Of a DNA stretch of 64,000 nucleotides, positions 26,105 to 36,436 are shown piece after piece; the stretch's first letter is position 1; each line of letters starts with the position of its first letter. Source of the DNA: Pseudomonadota bacterium. GTDB lineage: Bacteria; Pseudomonadota; Alphaproteobacteria; Rhizobiales; Phreatobacteraceae. The position numbers and the translations under genes are program-made. Below the pieces are notes generated by a model. It saw nothing but the letters and a program-made list of their open reading frames with translations, did no database searches and was not told the DNA's origin. Where the stretch lies: positions 39,826-103,825 of the forward strand of contig JAIUOO010000020.1 in the NCBI GenBank assembly GCA_020161695.1. Reading direction: 5' to 3'.

Positions 26105-26992
26105 GTGCCCGCCTATGCTTTCGAGACCGTCGACGTTTTCACTGACCGCCGGTTCGGCGGCAATCCGCTGGCCGTGTTCACGGATGCCCGCGGCATGTCG
26201 GATGCCGAGATGCTGGCGCTCGCCGCCGAGATGAACCTCTCGGAGACGACCTTCGTCCTGCCGCCGGAGAATCCTGCGCACACGGCGCGGGTGCGGATCT
26301 TCAACCGTACCGCCGAAATGCCCTTCGCCGGGCACCCCAATGTCGGAACCGCCTGCGTGCTGGCACGCCACGGGCGCGACCGCGACGGGGTGCTGCTGTT
26401 CGAGGAGCTGGCCGGGCTGGTCGAGGTCAAGGTCGAGCGGAACAAGGACGGAGCAGTCATCGGCGCGACGATTGCGGCGCCCCAGAATCTCTCGACCGGC
26501 ATGGTCTTGCCGGCGGGCGGCATCGCCGCCTGCGCGGGCCTGATGGCCGCCGATATCGTCACCGCCGCGCACCCGCCGACCGAGGCCTCGGTCGGCGTCC
26601 GCTTCGTACTGGCGGAAGTTCGTGCCGAGGCGCTTGGCCGCGCCCTGCCGGATATCGCCGCCTTTCGAAGGCTGGCGGCGGCGCATGCCGGACTTGAGGG
26701 GCGGCTGTCGCTGTTTCTCTACGCGCGGGACGGCGCCAGAATTCGAGCGCGGATGTTCGCCCCGCTCGCCGGAACCTGGGAAGACCCTGCGACCGGCTCG
26801 GCCAGCGCCACGCTCGGCGCCCTGCTGCTGTCCCTCGACGGCGGCGAGGCCGCGCGGTTCGAGTTGACGCAAGGCGTCGAGATGGGGCGGCCGAGCCTTC
26901 TGCGCGTCACGGCCCGTCGAGCGGAGGACGGGTTTCGGGCAACGGTCGGCGGGGGTTGCGTGCCGGTCCTGCGCGGTGAGGCACAGCTTTGA
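26105..26992 (+). CDS. PhzF family isomerase/epimerase-like protein
   Basis: A 295-residue protein with PhzF hallmarks: FETVDVFTDRRFGGNPLAVF, LSETTFVLP (the catalytic Glu region), MPFAGHPNVGTA and EDPATGSASATLGALL. Such proteins catalyse isomerisations like that in phenazine synthesis, but most are orphans of unknown substrate; no phenazine genes are near. GTG 26105 follows GGGAGG. Confidence 0.88.
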   Translation: MPAYAFETVDVFTDRRFGGNPLAVFTDARGMSDAEMLALAAEMNLSETTFVLPPENPAHTARVRIFNRTAEMPFAGHPNVGTACVLARHGRDRDGVLLFEELAGLVEVKVERNKDGAVIGATIAAPQNLSTGMVLPAGGIAACAGLMAADIVTAAHPPTEASVGVRFVLAEVRAEALGRALPDIAAFRRLAAAHAGLEGRLSLFLYARDGARIRARMFAPLAGTWEDPATGSASATLGALLLSLDGGEAARFELTQGVEMGRPSLLRVTARRAEDGFRATVGGGCVPVLRGEAQL

Positions 26993-27023
26993 TCCGCAGG
27001 ACGGCCGCCTCCCGCCGGCAGGC

Positions 27024-27635
27024 TCAGTAGCCGACCGTGAACCGCTGGCGGCTGTGCTTCGGCGCTTCCAGCTCATCGACGAAGGCGATCGCGTAGTCCT
27101 CGGCCGAGATGGCGCTTTTGCCATTGGCATCGACCAGAAGCTGATCCGTGCCGAGCCGGAACTTGCCCGTGCGCCCGCCGGGGCTGATCAGCGCGGACGG
27201 CGACAGGAAGGACCAGTCCAGCGCAGCCGCTGCCTTGAGGAGGTCGAGGAAGGCGCCGCCGGCCTTGGCTTCCTGCAGGTAGATCGCGGGAAATTCCGGC
27301 GTGTCGAACAGCGCCTTGCCGGGCGCGACTTCGAGGCTGCCGGCGCCGCCGACCACCAGATAGCGCGCGACGTTCGACGCCTTGGCCGCACCGATCAGCA
27401 CAGCCGGATCGGAGGCGGTGAAATGCACGGCGCTGATGGCCGCGTCGTGGCCGGAAAAAGCCGCCGCCAGCGCCGCCTGGTCGAAGGCGTCCACGGCCTT
27501 CGGCGTGACGCCCGGCAGCGCGGCGATCTTGCCCGGGTTGCGCGCCAGCGCGGTGACCTGGTGGCCGCGGCGGGAGAGTTCAGCGAGGATTCGCGATCCG
27601 ACCATGCCGGATGCGCCGAGCAGTGCGACTTTCAT
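27024..27635 (-). CDS. NmrA-like NAD(P)-binding protein
   Basis: A 203-residue Rossmann protein with GASGMVGSRI at the N-terminus, like YwnB/NmrA-type atypical SDRs used as NADPH-dependent reductases or redox sensors. No classical YxxxK. It is divergent from an HxlR regulator, the usual arrangement for redox- or electrophile-inducible reductases, and is probably its target. Confidence 0.85.
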   Translation of the reverse strand: MKVALLGASGMVGSRILAELSRRGHQVTALARNPGKIAALPGVTPKAVDAFDQAALAAAFSGHDAAISAVHFTASDPAVLIGAAKASNVARYLVVGGAGSLEVAPGKALFDTPEFPAIYLQEAKAGGAFLDLLKAAAALDWSFLSPSALISPGGRTGKFRLGTDQLLVDANGKSAISAEDYAIAFVDELEAPKHSRQRFTVGY

Positions 27636-27658
27636 GAGAGGGCTCCATCTGGTAAGTA

Positions 27659-27691
27659 ACCAATGGAGACCAAGTGTGCTATGTAGACCAA
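27659..27691. promoter_or_regulatory. Repeated ACCAA motifs between divergent NmrA-like and HxlR genes
   Basis: ACCAA occurs three times in the same orientation at 27659-27663, 27669-27673 and 27687-27691, spaced 10 and 18 bases, within the 106-base AT-richer gap. Spacing near one helical turn suggests HxlR binding sites, but this is inference. Confidence 0.35.
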
Positions 27692-27741
27692 CCTGTAAAG
27701 AAGGCACCTTCCGGTCACGAGGTTACGTGGAGGATACGCCC

Positions 27742-28152
27742 ATGGCCCAGGCCGCCCCGCCAGTCGGCGCAAATCTGCCGCCCAATGTCTTCGCCGCCGA
27801 CTGCCCGACACGGCGCGTGCTCGACCGGATCGGCGACAAATGGGCCGTGCTGATCCTGATCCTGCTGGCGCGCGGCACGAAGCGCTTCAACGAGCTCAGG
27901 CGGGAGATCGACGGCGTGTCGCAGAAGATGCTGTCGCAGACATTGAAGAGCCTGGAGCGCGACGGGCTTGTGTCGCGCCACGCCATCCCGACCGTGCCGG
28001 TGACGGTCGAATATTCCATCACCCCGCTGGGCATGACGCTGCATCAGGCCGTGGACACGCTGCGGCTCTGGGCGGAGGCCCATATCGGCGCCGTGGAAAC
28101 GGCGCGCCGCCGCTACGATGCCGGCGCTGCCGGGATCGGCCGGGCGGCCTGA
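27742..28152 (+). CDS. HxlR family transcriptional regulator
   Basis: A 136-residue winged-helix protein with the HxlR pattern CPTRRVLDRIGDKWAVLILI, the N-terminal Cys being the redox- or aldehyde-sensing residue in HypR/YodB-like members, and FNELRREIDGVSQKMLSQTL. Start 27742 has GTGGAGG upstream. Divergent from the NmrA-like gene it probably represses. Confidence 0.9.
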   Translation: MAQAAPPVGANLPPNVFAADCPTRRVLDRIGDKWAVLILILLARGTKRFNELRREIDGVSQKMLSQTLKSLERDGLVSRHAIPTVPVTVEYSITPLGMTLHQAVDTLRLWAEAHIGAVETARRRYDAGAAGIGRAA

Positions 28153-28158
28153 CTTCGT

Positions 28159-28905
28159 TCAGGCCGGGCGCTGGAAGCTCTTCCAGGCGCGGGCCGGATA
28201 GTCGTAGAGCCGACCAGTCTCGGTCATGGACGGCAGGCACATCGACAGGATCGCGGCGGCCGGCGCTTCCGGCGGCTCCAGCGTCTGCGGGTCCTCGCCG
28301 GGCATGGCCTGCGCGCGCATCGTGGTGCGGATCGGGCCCGGATTGAACAGGTTGACGCGGATCGGCGTCTGCTCGGTCTCGGCCGCATAGGTCCGCGCCA
28401 GCGCGTCCAGCGCCGCCTTGGTGGCGGAATAGGGGCCCCAGAACGGCTTGCACGACGTGGCCGCGCCCGACGTCACGAACACGGCGCGGCCGGCATCCGA
28501 CTGCTGGAGCAGCGGGTCGAGTGAGCGGATCAGCCGCCACTGCGCCGTCAGATTCACCGCGACGACCTGATCCCATTCCTTCGGCACGACATGGCCGAGC
28601 GGCGAGATCGGCCCGAGGATCGCCCCGTTCGCGACCAGCACGTCGAGACGGCCCCAGCGCTCGTGGATCGCAAGGCCGAGGCGGTCGAGGCCGTCACCGT
28701 CGCGGATGTCCAGCGGAACCAGCGTCGCGGCTTCGCCGCCGGCGGCCTTGACGGCGTCATCGAGGGCTTCGAGGCCGCCCTGGGTGCGGGCCACGGCGAC
28801 GATATGCGCGCCCGCCGCCGACAGGGCGAGGGCGGTCGCCTTGCCGATGCCGCGCGAGGCGCCGGTGACGCAGGCGATGCGCCCGGAAAGAGGCTTGTCG
28901 GTCAT
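28159..28905 (-). CDS. SDR family oxidoreductase (YciK-like)
   Basis: A 248-residue classical SDR: TGASRGIG near residue 14, ANGA in the NNAG position, Ser near 146 and YSATK. It sits right after purF, a position conserved in many Alphaproteobacteria, though its substrate is unknown. It converges with the HxlR gene with a 6-base gap. Confidence 0.88.
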   Translation of the reverse strand: MTDKPLSGRIACVTGASRGIGKATALALSAAGAHIVAVARTQGGLEALDDAVKAAGGEAATLVPLDIRDGDGLDRLGLAIHERWGRLDVLVANGAILGPISPLGHVVPKEWDQVVAVNLTAQWRLIRSLDPLLQQSDAGRAVFVTSGAATSCKPFWGPYSATKAALDALARTYAAETEQTPIRVNLFNPGPIRTTMRAQAMPGEDPQTLEPPEAPAAAILSMCLPSMTETGRLYDYPARAWKSFQRPA

Positions 28906-28935
28906 GGGCTTGGCTGACTGTCCAGAATCGCCGTC

Positions 28936-30441
28936 TCAGCTCGCCTCGGCGAGCAGCGAGAGCTGCTTGGCGGCCTCGCCGACGAGATCCGTGATGGTCG
29001 TCGGATAGTCGCCGGTGAAGTAATGGTCGGTGAATTGCGGCTGCGCGGCATTGCGGCCGGGCTCGCCGAGCGCGCGATAGAGCCCGTCGATCGAGATGAA
29101 GGCCAGCGAGTCGACGCCGAGATAGTCCTTCATCTGCGGGATCGACATATGTGCGGCCAGCAGCTTCTCCTGATCCGGCATGTCGATGCCGTAATAGTCC
29201 GGGAACTTGATCGGCGGCGAGGCGATGCGGAAATGCACCTCGCGCGCGCCCGCATCGCGCATCATCTGCACGATCTTTCGCGAGGTCGTGCCGCGCACGA
29301 TCGAATCGTCGACCAGCACGATGCGTTTGCCCTCGACCACGGCGCGGTTGGCCGAGTGCTTCATCCGGACGCCCTGGTCGCGCACCGACTGGGTCGGCTG
29401 GATGAAGGTGCGGCCGACATAGTGGTTGCGGATGATGCCGAGTTCGTAGGGGATGCCGGCCGCCTGGGCGTAGCCGATGGCCGCCGGAACGCCGGAATCG
29501 GGCACGGGCACGATGACGTCGGCCGGAACGCCGGATTCCTGCGCGAGGATCGCGCCGATCTGCTTCCTCAGGCCATAGACGTTCTTGCCGTCGACGATCG
29601 AGTCCGGCCGGGCGAAATAGACATATTCGAAGATGCAGGGGCGCTTGCGGCGCGACGGGAAGGGCTTGATCGATTCCAGGCCCTTGTCGTCGATGACCAC
29701 GACCTCGCCGTTCTCGACCTCGCGCACGAAGCGCGCGCCGATGATGTCGAGCGCCACCGATTCCGAGGTGAGGATGAATTTGCCGTCGAGTTCGCCGATG
29801 ACCAGCGGGCGGATGCCCAGCGGGTCGCGGGCGCCGATCATCTTCTTGTTGGTCATGCCGACGAAGGCATAGCCGCCCTCGATCTGGCCGAGCGCGTCGA
29901 TGAAGCGGTCGGTGAAGCGGTTGCGTCTGGAGCGGGCGACGAGATGCAGGATCACCTCGGTGTCCGACGTCGCCTGATAGATCGCACCGTCCGCGATCAG
30001 CCGGCGGCGAAGCGTCAGGCCGTTGGTCAGGTTGCCGTTGTGGCAGACCGCGAAGCCGCCGGTCTCGAGCTCTGCGAACAGCGGCTGCACGTTGCGCAGG
30101 ATCGTGCCGCCGGTTGTCGAGTAGCGGGTATGGCCGATCGCCGACTGGCCGGGCAGGCGTTCGATGACCTCGCGCTTGGAGAAATTGTCGCCGACGAGGC
30201 CGAGGCGGCGCTCGGAATGGAAGCGCTGTCCGTCGAACGAGACGATGCCGGCAGCTTCCTGACCGCGATGCTGGAGCGCATGCAGGCCGAGCGCGGTCAG
30301 GGCCGCGGCGTCGGGATGGCTGAACACGCCGAACACGCCGCATTCCTCATGCAGGCGGTCGGACTCCAGATCGGGGCCATCCATCCGGTCGGTCTCGTCC
30401 AGGTCCGCCTCGTGATGGCGGATTTCCAGCGACGGCGTCAT
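28936..30441 (-). CDS. purF: Amidophosphoribosyltransferase
   Basis: A 501-residue protein that makes 5-phosphoribosylamine from PRPP and glutamine, the first step of purine synthesis. The nucleophile is Cys34 in EECGVFGVF, exposed after removal of a propeptide. The PRPP site is VLVDDSIVRGTTS. It is 121 bases downstream of cvpA, the classical cvpA-purF arrangement. Confidence 0.97.
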   Translation of the reverse strand: MTPSLEIRHHEADLDETDRMDGPDLESDRLHEECGVFGVFSHPDAAALTALGLHALQHRGQEAAGIVSFDGQRFHSERRLGLVGDNFSKREVIERLPGQSAIGHTRYSTTGGTILRNVQPLFAELETGGFAVCHNGNLTNGLTLRRRLIADGAIYQATSDTEVILHLVARSRRNRFTDRFIDALGQIEGGYAFVGMTNKKMIGARDPLGIRPLVIGELDGKFILTSESVALDIIGARFVREVENGEVVVIDDKGLESIKPFPSRRKRPCIFEYVYFARPDSIVDGKNVYGLRKQIGAILAQESGVPADVIVPVPDSGVPAAIGYAQAAGIPYELGIIRNHYVGRTFIQPTQSVRDQGVRMKHSANRAVVEGKRIVLVDDSIVRGTTSRKIVQMMRDAGAREVHFRIASPPIKFPDYYGIDMPDQEKLLAAHMSIPQMKDYLGVDSLAFISIDGLYRALGEPGRNAAQPQFTDHYFTGDYPTTITDLVGEAAKQLSLLAEAS

Positions 30442-30562
30442 CGGGTCCTCGTCTCAAAAGCCTCGGTCGTCTGCCCGTCGCGTCATATGCGGGCCGATAC
30501 GCCGGAACAGAAGGGCCTCCCCATGCACGGCGACCATGCACAATGGCCGTATGGACCTGGCC

Positions 30563-31171
30563 TCAGGGCTGGCGCGGCGGGGTCGCGGGCGGCGTGCCTG
30601 CGGCCGGCGGCGTCGTTGCCGGGGGCGTCGCACCGGGCGCCGCGGGCGGCGTCTGGCTGCGGTTGAGGCGGCGCAGGATATCAGATCCCTCGATGTCCTG
30701 CGGCAATTGCGCGATCAGCCAGTCCTTGGTCTGGTCGAGCACGGCATAGGACTTGGCCTTGGTGACCCAGTCGGGCCGGTTCGGGCCCGGCACCAGCCAG
30801 GTGAAGAAGGCGAATGCCACGACCACGATCACGAGGCCGCGCGCGAGCCCGAACAGGAAGCCGAGCGTCCGGTCGAGCACGCCGATCTTGGAATCGAGGA
30901 TGGCGTCCGAGATGCGGATGGTGATCAGCGAGACCACGATCAGCACCGTCAGGAACACGCCGGCGATGACGATCGCCTTGGCGAGCAGTTCGTTGGAGAC
31001 CTGCGTCTGCGCGAGCGGCAGGAGACGCGGATAGGCGTACCAGGTGGTCAGCGCCGCAAGGCCCCACGAGGCGATGGACAGAACCTCGCGGACGAAGCCG
31101 CGAACCATCGCCAGAAGCGCCGATATCAGCATGATCACGGCGAGGCCGATATCGAGATAGGTGACCGGCAT
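30563..31171 (-). CDS. cvpA: CvpA family membrane protein
   Basis: A 202-residue protein with four helices over residues 5-130 and the CvpA core DIGLAVIMLISALLAMVRGFVREVLS. The C-terminal 35 residues are Pro/Ala/Thr-rich. CvpA is needed for colicin V export in E. coli and for envelope robustness elsewhere. Upstream of purF as usual. Confidence 0.92.
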   Translation of the reverse strand: MPVTYLDIGLAVIMLISALLAMVRGFVREVLSIASWGLAALTTWYAYPRLLPLAQTQVSNELLAKAIVIAGVFLTVLIVVSLITIRISDAILDSKIGVLDRTLGFLFGLARGLVIVVVAFAFFTWLVPGPNRPDWVTKAKSYAVLDQTKDWLIAQLPQDIEGSDILRRLNRSQTPPAAPGATPPATTPPAAGTPPATPPRQP

Positions 31172-31316
31172 CGATTTTCGGCTCCGCAGGGACGTGGCAG
31201 GCGCGCCCGAGTCGTCGTCTCGCGCGACCCCGCGCTTATAGCGGGGCCGATTGCCCGCGTCACCCCGTCGCGTCGCGGCTTTCGGAGGCTCTTTTGCCGC
31301 CTGTGGCCGAAGCTGC

Positions 31317-32309
31317 TCACCCCTCCGGATTGATGCGCAATTCCTCGATGATCGGCCGGAAATTGCGGATCTGGGTATCGACGGCGGCCTGCAGTTCCGC
31401 AGGCCCCGAACCTGTCGCCTCGGCCCCCATTCCGGTCAGGCGCGTGCGCACGGCCTCCGTCGCCATGGCCGCGGCGATCGCGCCCTGCAGTCGAGCGATG
31501 ATCTCCGGCGGCGTTTTGGCTGGCGCGAATATGCCGTTCCAGCCGTTGACCTCCATGCCGGCGAAGCCGAGCTCCCGGACGGTCGGCACATCGGGAAGCG
31601 CCGTCGGCCGCTTGTCGCCGACGGTCGCCAGCGCCTTCAGCGTGCCGGCGCGCAGATGCGACAGCGACGATGACAGCTGGTCGCCGCCAAACTGCACCCG
31701 GCCCGCCAGAAGGTCCTGCACCAGCGGCGCGGCGCCTCGGAACGGGATGTGCTGCATCTCGATGCCGCCGGTCTTCTTCACCATCTCGCCGAGCAGGTGC
31801 ATGGTCGAGCCGGGACCGGTCGAACCGTAATTGTAGTTGAGCGAGCGGTCGGACTTCAGCAGTTCGACATATTCCTTCAGGTTGGCCGCTCTGACGCTTG
31901 GATGCGCCATCAACATCATCGGCACGTTCACCGCGAGCGAAACCGGCGCGAAATCCTCGAACCGGTGCATGCGTCGCCCGGCCACTTCCATCACCATTGT
32001 CGTGAACGGGAAGGTCAGGTTGTGCATCATCACGGCATGGCCGTCCGGCTCGGCGCGGGCGACGATGTCGGCGCCGATCGCGCCGCCGGAACCGCCGCGA
32101 TTCTCCACCACGAAGGGCTGGCCGAGGCTCGCCTGCAGGCGCTCGGCGAGGATGCGGGCGACGACGTCCGTCGTGCCGCCGGCCGGGAACGGCACGATCA
32201 CGCGGACGGGGCGGTTCGGCCAGGCTGCCTGCGCGACTGCCGGGCTCGCCACGCCGGCCGTGGCGAAGCCAGCGGCGCCGGCAAGGAACAGGCGTCGGTC
32301 GATGGTCAT
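31317..32309 (-). CDS. Tripartite tricarboxylate transporter substrate-binding protein (Bug/TctC family)
   Basis: A 330-residue secreted protein: signal peptide with DRRLFLAGAAGFATAG and cut after VAQA, then PNRPVRVIVPFPAGGTTDVVAR, the Bug ligand-site signature. Bug proteins bind carboxylates, usually with TctAB permeases, which are absent here, so this is one of the many orphan copies. A second Bug gene lies 0.9 kb away. Confidence 0.93.
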   Translation of the reverse strand: MTIDRRLFLAGAAGFATAGVASPAVAQAAWPNRPVRVIVPFPAGGTTDVVARILAERLQASLGQPFVVENRGGSGGAIGADIVARAEPDGHAVMMHNLTFPFTTMVMEVAGRRMHRFEDFAPVSLAVNVPMMLMAHPSVRAANLKEYVELLKSDRSLNYNYGSTGPGSTMHLLGEMVKKTGGIEMQHIPFRGAAPLVQDLLAGRVQFGGDQLSSSLSHLRAGTLKALATVGDKRPTALPDVPTVRELGFAGMEVNGWNGIFAPAKTPPEIIARLQGAIAAAMATEAVRTRLTGMGAEATGSGPAELQAAVDTQIRNFRPIIEELRINPEG

Positions 32310-32393
32310 GGCGTTCTCCCGTGGTCAGTCGCGCTCTGCGGCGCGTAGCAGCCAAAGGTAGAGGAGGACCGGCTCAGGAAAAGGTGTGGGGAG

Positions 32394-33059
32394 TTATGCG
32401 GATTTGGTGGGTGGCAGCGCCTTCGTCTGGGCCGCGATGGCAAGACCCTTGGGCGTTGTCACACCCATCGAGACATAGATGCTCATGAGCTGGTCCATGC
32501 CGATCTCGGCCGGCCTCACCCAGTCCTCCGGTACGTGGATCAGGCCGCCGCCGATAGGCACCGGCGCGGTCGGCACGAGGATGCCGAGATAGTTCCGTCC
32601 CTCGACAATGACCGGCTCGCGGCTCGGCAGCAGGGCCAGCACGGCGGCGCCGTCCGACCCGCCGAAGAAGCACCAGACCGGGCTCATCGACTTCAGCCCG
32701 TCCACGTCGCGCTGGTCGACCATGGAAACGAAGCGGCGGATGAGGTCGTAGAGCGTGCCGACCAGCGGAATACGCCGCATGATCCGGTCGAGCGCATCCT
32801 GCAGGCGCTCCTGCACCAGGATGGCGACCAGTCCGAGCGCATAGACCACCGCCAGAACGACGAGGATGCCGATCAGGTAGGCCACAAGCGACGACGACGA
32901 GAAGCCCAGCCCGATGGAGGTCAGGAAGCGGCCGACGAACGTGCCCGGTCCGACGAAGCCGTAGATGAAGGTCACGGCCCAACCGATCACGCCGGCGGTT
33001 ACGGCGAGCGGCAGCAGCAGCAGGACGCCCGCGAGGAAGACGCGGCGCATGTAGTTCAT
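32394..33059 (-). CDS. DUF502 family membrane protein
   Basis: A 221-residue protein with two helices (about 7-33 and 58-83) and DUF502 signatures IPLVGTLYDLIRRFV and VPTAPVPIGGGLIHVPEDWV. Family function unknown. It is flanked by two Bug-type binding-protein genes on the same strand. Confidence 0.9.
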   Translation of the reverse strand: MNYMRRVFLAGVLLLLPLAVTAGVIGWAVTFIYGFVGPGTFVGRFLTSIGLGFSSSSLVAYLIGILVVLAVVYALGLVAILVQERLQDALDRIMRRIPLVGTLYDLIRRFVSMVDQRDVDGLKSMSPVWCFFGGSDGAAVLALLPSREPVIVEGRNYLGILVPTAPVPIGGGLIHVPEDWVRPAEIGMDQLMSIYVSMGVTTPKGLAIAAQTKALPPTKSA

Positions 33060-33232
33060 GTCGGGAGCTCCGGGCGCTTGCGGCGTTTTCGGGCGAATTG
33101 GATACCGGCTCGCGTGAAGAAGACGCGAAACGAACTGGGACGATGCCTTGGATCATCCTATTCAGACAGGGATGTGTCCATGGCCGCCAAGGTCGCGGCA
33201 GATTGCGTCGCGGGCCGGCGCGGCGGGCGGCG

Positions 33233-34216
33233 TCAGCCACCTTCCGCGGTGATGCCGAGATCCTTGATCACCCGGCCCCAGCGATCCAGCTCGGCCGCCA
33301 TGAAGGTGCGAAAAGCGGCAGGCGTCGTGCCGGCAGTCTCCATGCCGAGCACCGCGTAGCGCTCCTTCAGCGAGGCGTCGGTCAGCGTCGTCGCGATCGC
33401 GGCCTGCAACTCGTCGGCCAGCGCCTGCTGCGCGCCAGATGGCAGGTAGACGCCGAACCATGCGGCGAAATCGTAACCCGGCACGGTTTCGGCCGCCGGC
33501 ACATATTCCGGCGCGAGCGGCGAGCGGGTCTTCGAGGTGATGGCAAGGGCACGCAGCTTGCCGTCCCCGACCAGCGGACGCACCGAGGTCAGGATATCGA
33601 CGATCACGTCGATCCGGCCGCCAAGGATGTCGCTGGTGGCGAGAGCCGCCCCGCGATAGGGCACGTGCTTGATATTGATGCCGGCCATCTTGATGAAGAC
33701 CTCGGCCGAGAGATGCAGGCCAGAACCGATGCCGGCGGAGGCGTAGGAGAGCTCGCCCGGCTTCGACTTGGCGAGATCGATCAGCTCCTTCAGCGTGCGC
33801 ACCGGCACGTGCGGGCCGACACAGATCAGGCTCGGTCCCTGGCCGATCATCGAGACGGCGATCAGCTCCTTCTGGGGATCGTAGTTCCGCGCCGGGTAGA
33901 GGAACGGCATGGTCGCGATGGCCGAGGAGGTCAGAAGGATCGCCGAGCCGTCATTGGGGGCCGCGACGGCCGCGCGATAGCCGATGGAGCCGCCGCCGCC
34001 GGGCAGATTCTCCACAACGAGGCGGGCCTTCAGCGCCGGGCCGAGGCGCTCCGCCAGCAGGCGCGCCGCGACATCCGTGCCGCCGCCGGCTGGGAAGGGC
34101 ACGATGAGGCGGATCGTCCTGCCCTCGAACCGGCCTTGCGCGCGGGCGAGGGATGGGGCCGCGAGCCCCGCGGCGAGGCCCGCCATCAGCGTGCGGCGGC
34201 GGATGACGAAGGACAT
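33233..34216 (-). CDS. Tripartite tricarboxylate transporter substrate-binding protein (Bug/TctC family)
   Basis: A 327-residue secreted protein with signal peptide FVIRRRTLMAGLAAGLAAPS (cut after ARA) and IRLIVPFPAGGGTDVAARLL. Clearly related to the Bug protein at 31317-32309 but diverged. No TctA/TctB partner nearby. Confidence 0.93.
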   Translation of the reverse strand: MSFVIRRRTLMAGLAAGLAAPSLARAQGRFEGRTIRLIVPFPAGGGTDVAARLLAERLGPALKARLVVENLPGGGGSIGYRAAVAAPNDGSAILLTSSAIATMPFLYPARNYDPQKELIAVSMIGQGPSLICVGPHVPVRTLKELIDLAKSKPGELSYASAGIGSGLHLSAEVFIKMAGINIKHVPYRGAALATSDILGGRIDVIVDILTSVRPLVGDGKLRALAITSKTRSPLAPEYVPAAETVPGYDFAAWFGVYLPSGAQQALADELQAAIATTLTDASLKERYAVLGMETAGTTPAAFRTFMAAELDRWGRVIKDLGITAEGG

Positions 34217-34285
34217 GGCGAGGCTCCCCTTGTTGTGGAGCCGACTGTATCAAGAACCATACCAACGTCCATCGCGTCGGCGCGG

Positions 34286-35713
<1,428 letters not shown>

Positions 35714-35743
35714 GGAGGAGATCTTGCTCTGATGGGCCGAGTG

Positions 35744-36148
35744 TCAGGCCCGAAAGGGGTTTGTGATGGTGACGCCTTCGATGGTCTGGCCGTCCTGAAT
35801 GTCCTCGGTCAACAGCATCTTGCAATCAGCATGACCTGCCGCCGCCACGATCAAGCCGTCATAGACGGAAAGGCCGAAACGCTCGCAGATCGTCAGTGCG
35901 CGCTCGTGGGTCTCGATGTCGAGCGGGCGCACCACACAGAAGGCGCGGATGACGGCGAGGGCGTCTCGAATCTGGGCCATGGTCAGCCGTGTCTTGCGAC
36001 GCGCGACGGAGACGAATTCGTTGAGTACCTGCACGCTGACGACGGCGCCCGCACGCAGAAGAGCCTCTGACCTGTCAGCCTTCACCACGTCGTTCGACAG
36101 AAGGTAGATCAGGATGTTCGTATCCAGAAACGGCCTGTCAGCGCTCAT
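35744..36148 (-). CDS. vapC: VapC-type PIN-domain toxin
   Basis: A 134-residue PIN ribonuclease with acidic residues in FLDTNILIYLLS, LNEFVSV, SVYDGLIVAAA and LTEDIQDG, matching the four-acid active site. Its start overlaps the antitoxin gene by 11 bases. It would cleave RNA (often tRNA) unless bound by the antitoxin. Confidence 0.9.
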   Translation of the reverse strand: MSADRPFLDTNILIYLLSNDVVKADRSEALLRAGAVVSVQVLNEFVSVARRKTRLTMAQIRDALAVIRAFCVVRPLDIETHERALTICERFGLSVYDGLIVAAAGHADCKMLLTEDIQDGQTIEGVTITNPFRA

Positions 36149-36368
36149 TGGCTTCGAGCCGGTCGAAGCGGAAGTTCTTTGGCAGCGACCCGCGCAAGCG
36201 CCTCAGGCGACCAAGCAGCGCCTCGGTATCGGGGGCGCGCGCGATCGCCAGCGCGCGCGCGCCGTTGACGCTCACTTCGATCTCGTCCCCTTCGGCGAGT
36301 TCCAGGGCATCCACGACGGGCTGCGGAAGCCTGACCGCAAGGCTGTTGCCCCACTTTGCGACCTTCAT
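36138..36368 (-). CDS. vapB: AbrB/MazE-type antitoxin (VapB)
   Basis: A 76-residue SpoVT/AbrB swapped-hairpin DNA-binding antitoxin (MKVAKWGNSLAVRLPQPVVD). ATG 36368 is chosen because GGAGG lies 5 bases upstream; an in-frame ATG at 36380 falls in the operator. The C-terminal region should wrap the toxin active site. Confidence 0.88.
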   Translation of the reverse strand: MKVAKWGNSLAVRLPQPVVDALELAEGDEIEVSVNGARALAIARAPDTEALLGRLRRLRGSLPKNFRFDRLEANER

Positions 36369-36378
36369 CGACGCCTCC

Positions 36379-36408
36379 ATGATATACGAACTCGCAATCG
36401 TATATCAT
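36379..36408. promoter_or_regulatory. VapBC operator: 11-bp inverted repeat
   Basis: ATGATATACGA and TCGTATATCAT are perfect inverted arms (36379-36389, 36398-36408) separated by 8 bases, 11 bases before the vapB start. The AT-rich arms probably also hold the -10, so VapBC binding would autorepress. Confidence 0.8.
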
Positions 36409-36436
36409 GATCGCATCCACCCGTCGCGCCCGCAGT

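Noticed and set aside
36369..36380. Earlier vapB start at 36380
   Set aside because: It lies in the operator arm and lacks a ribosome site, whereas 36368 has GGAGG at the right distance.
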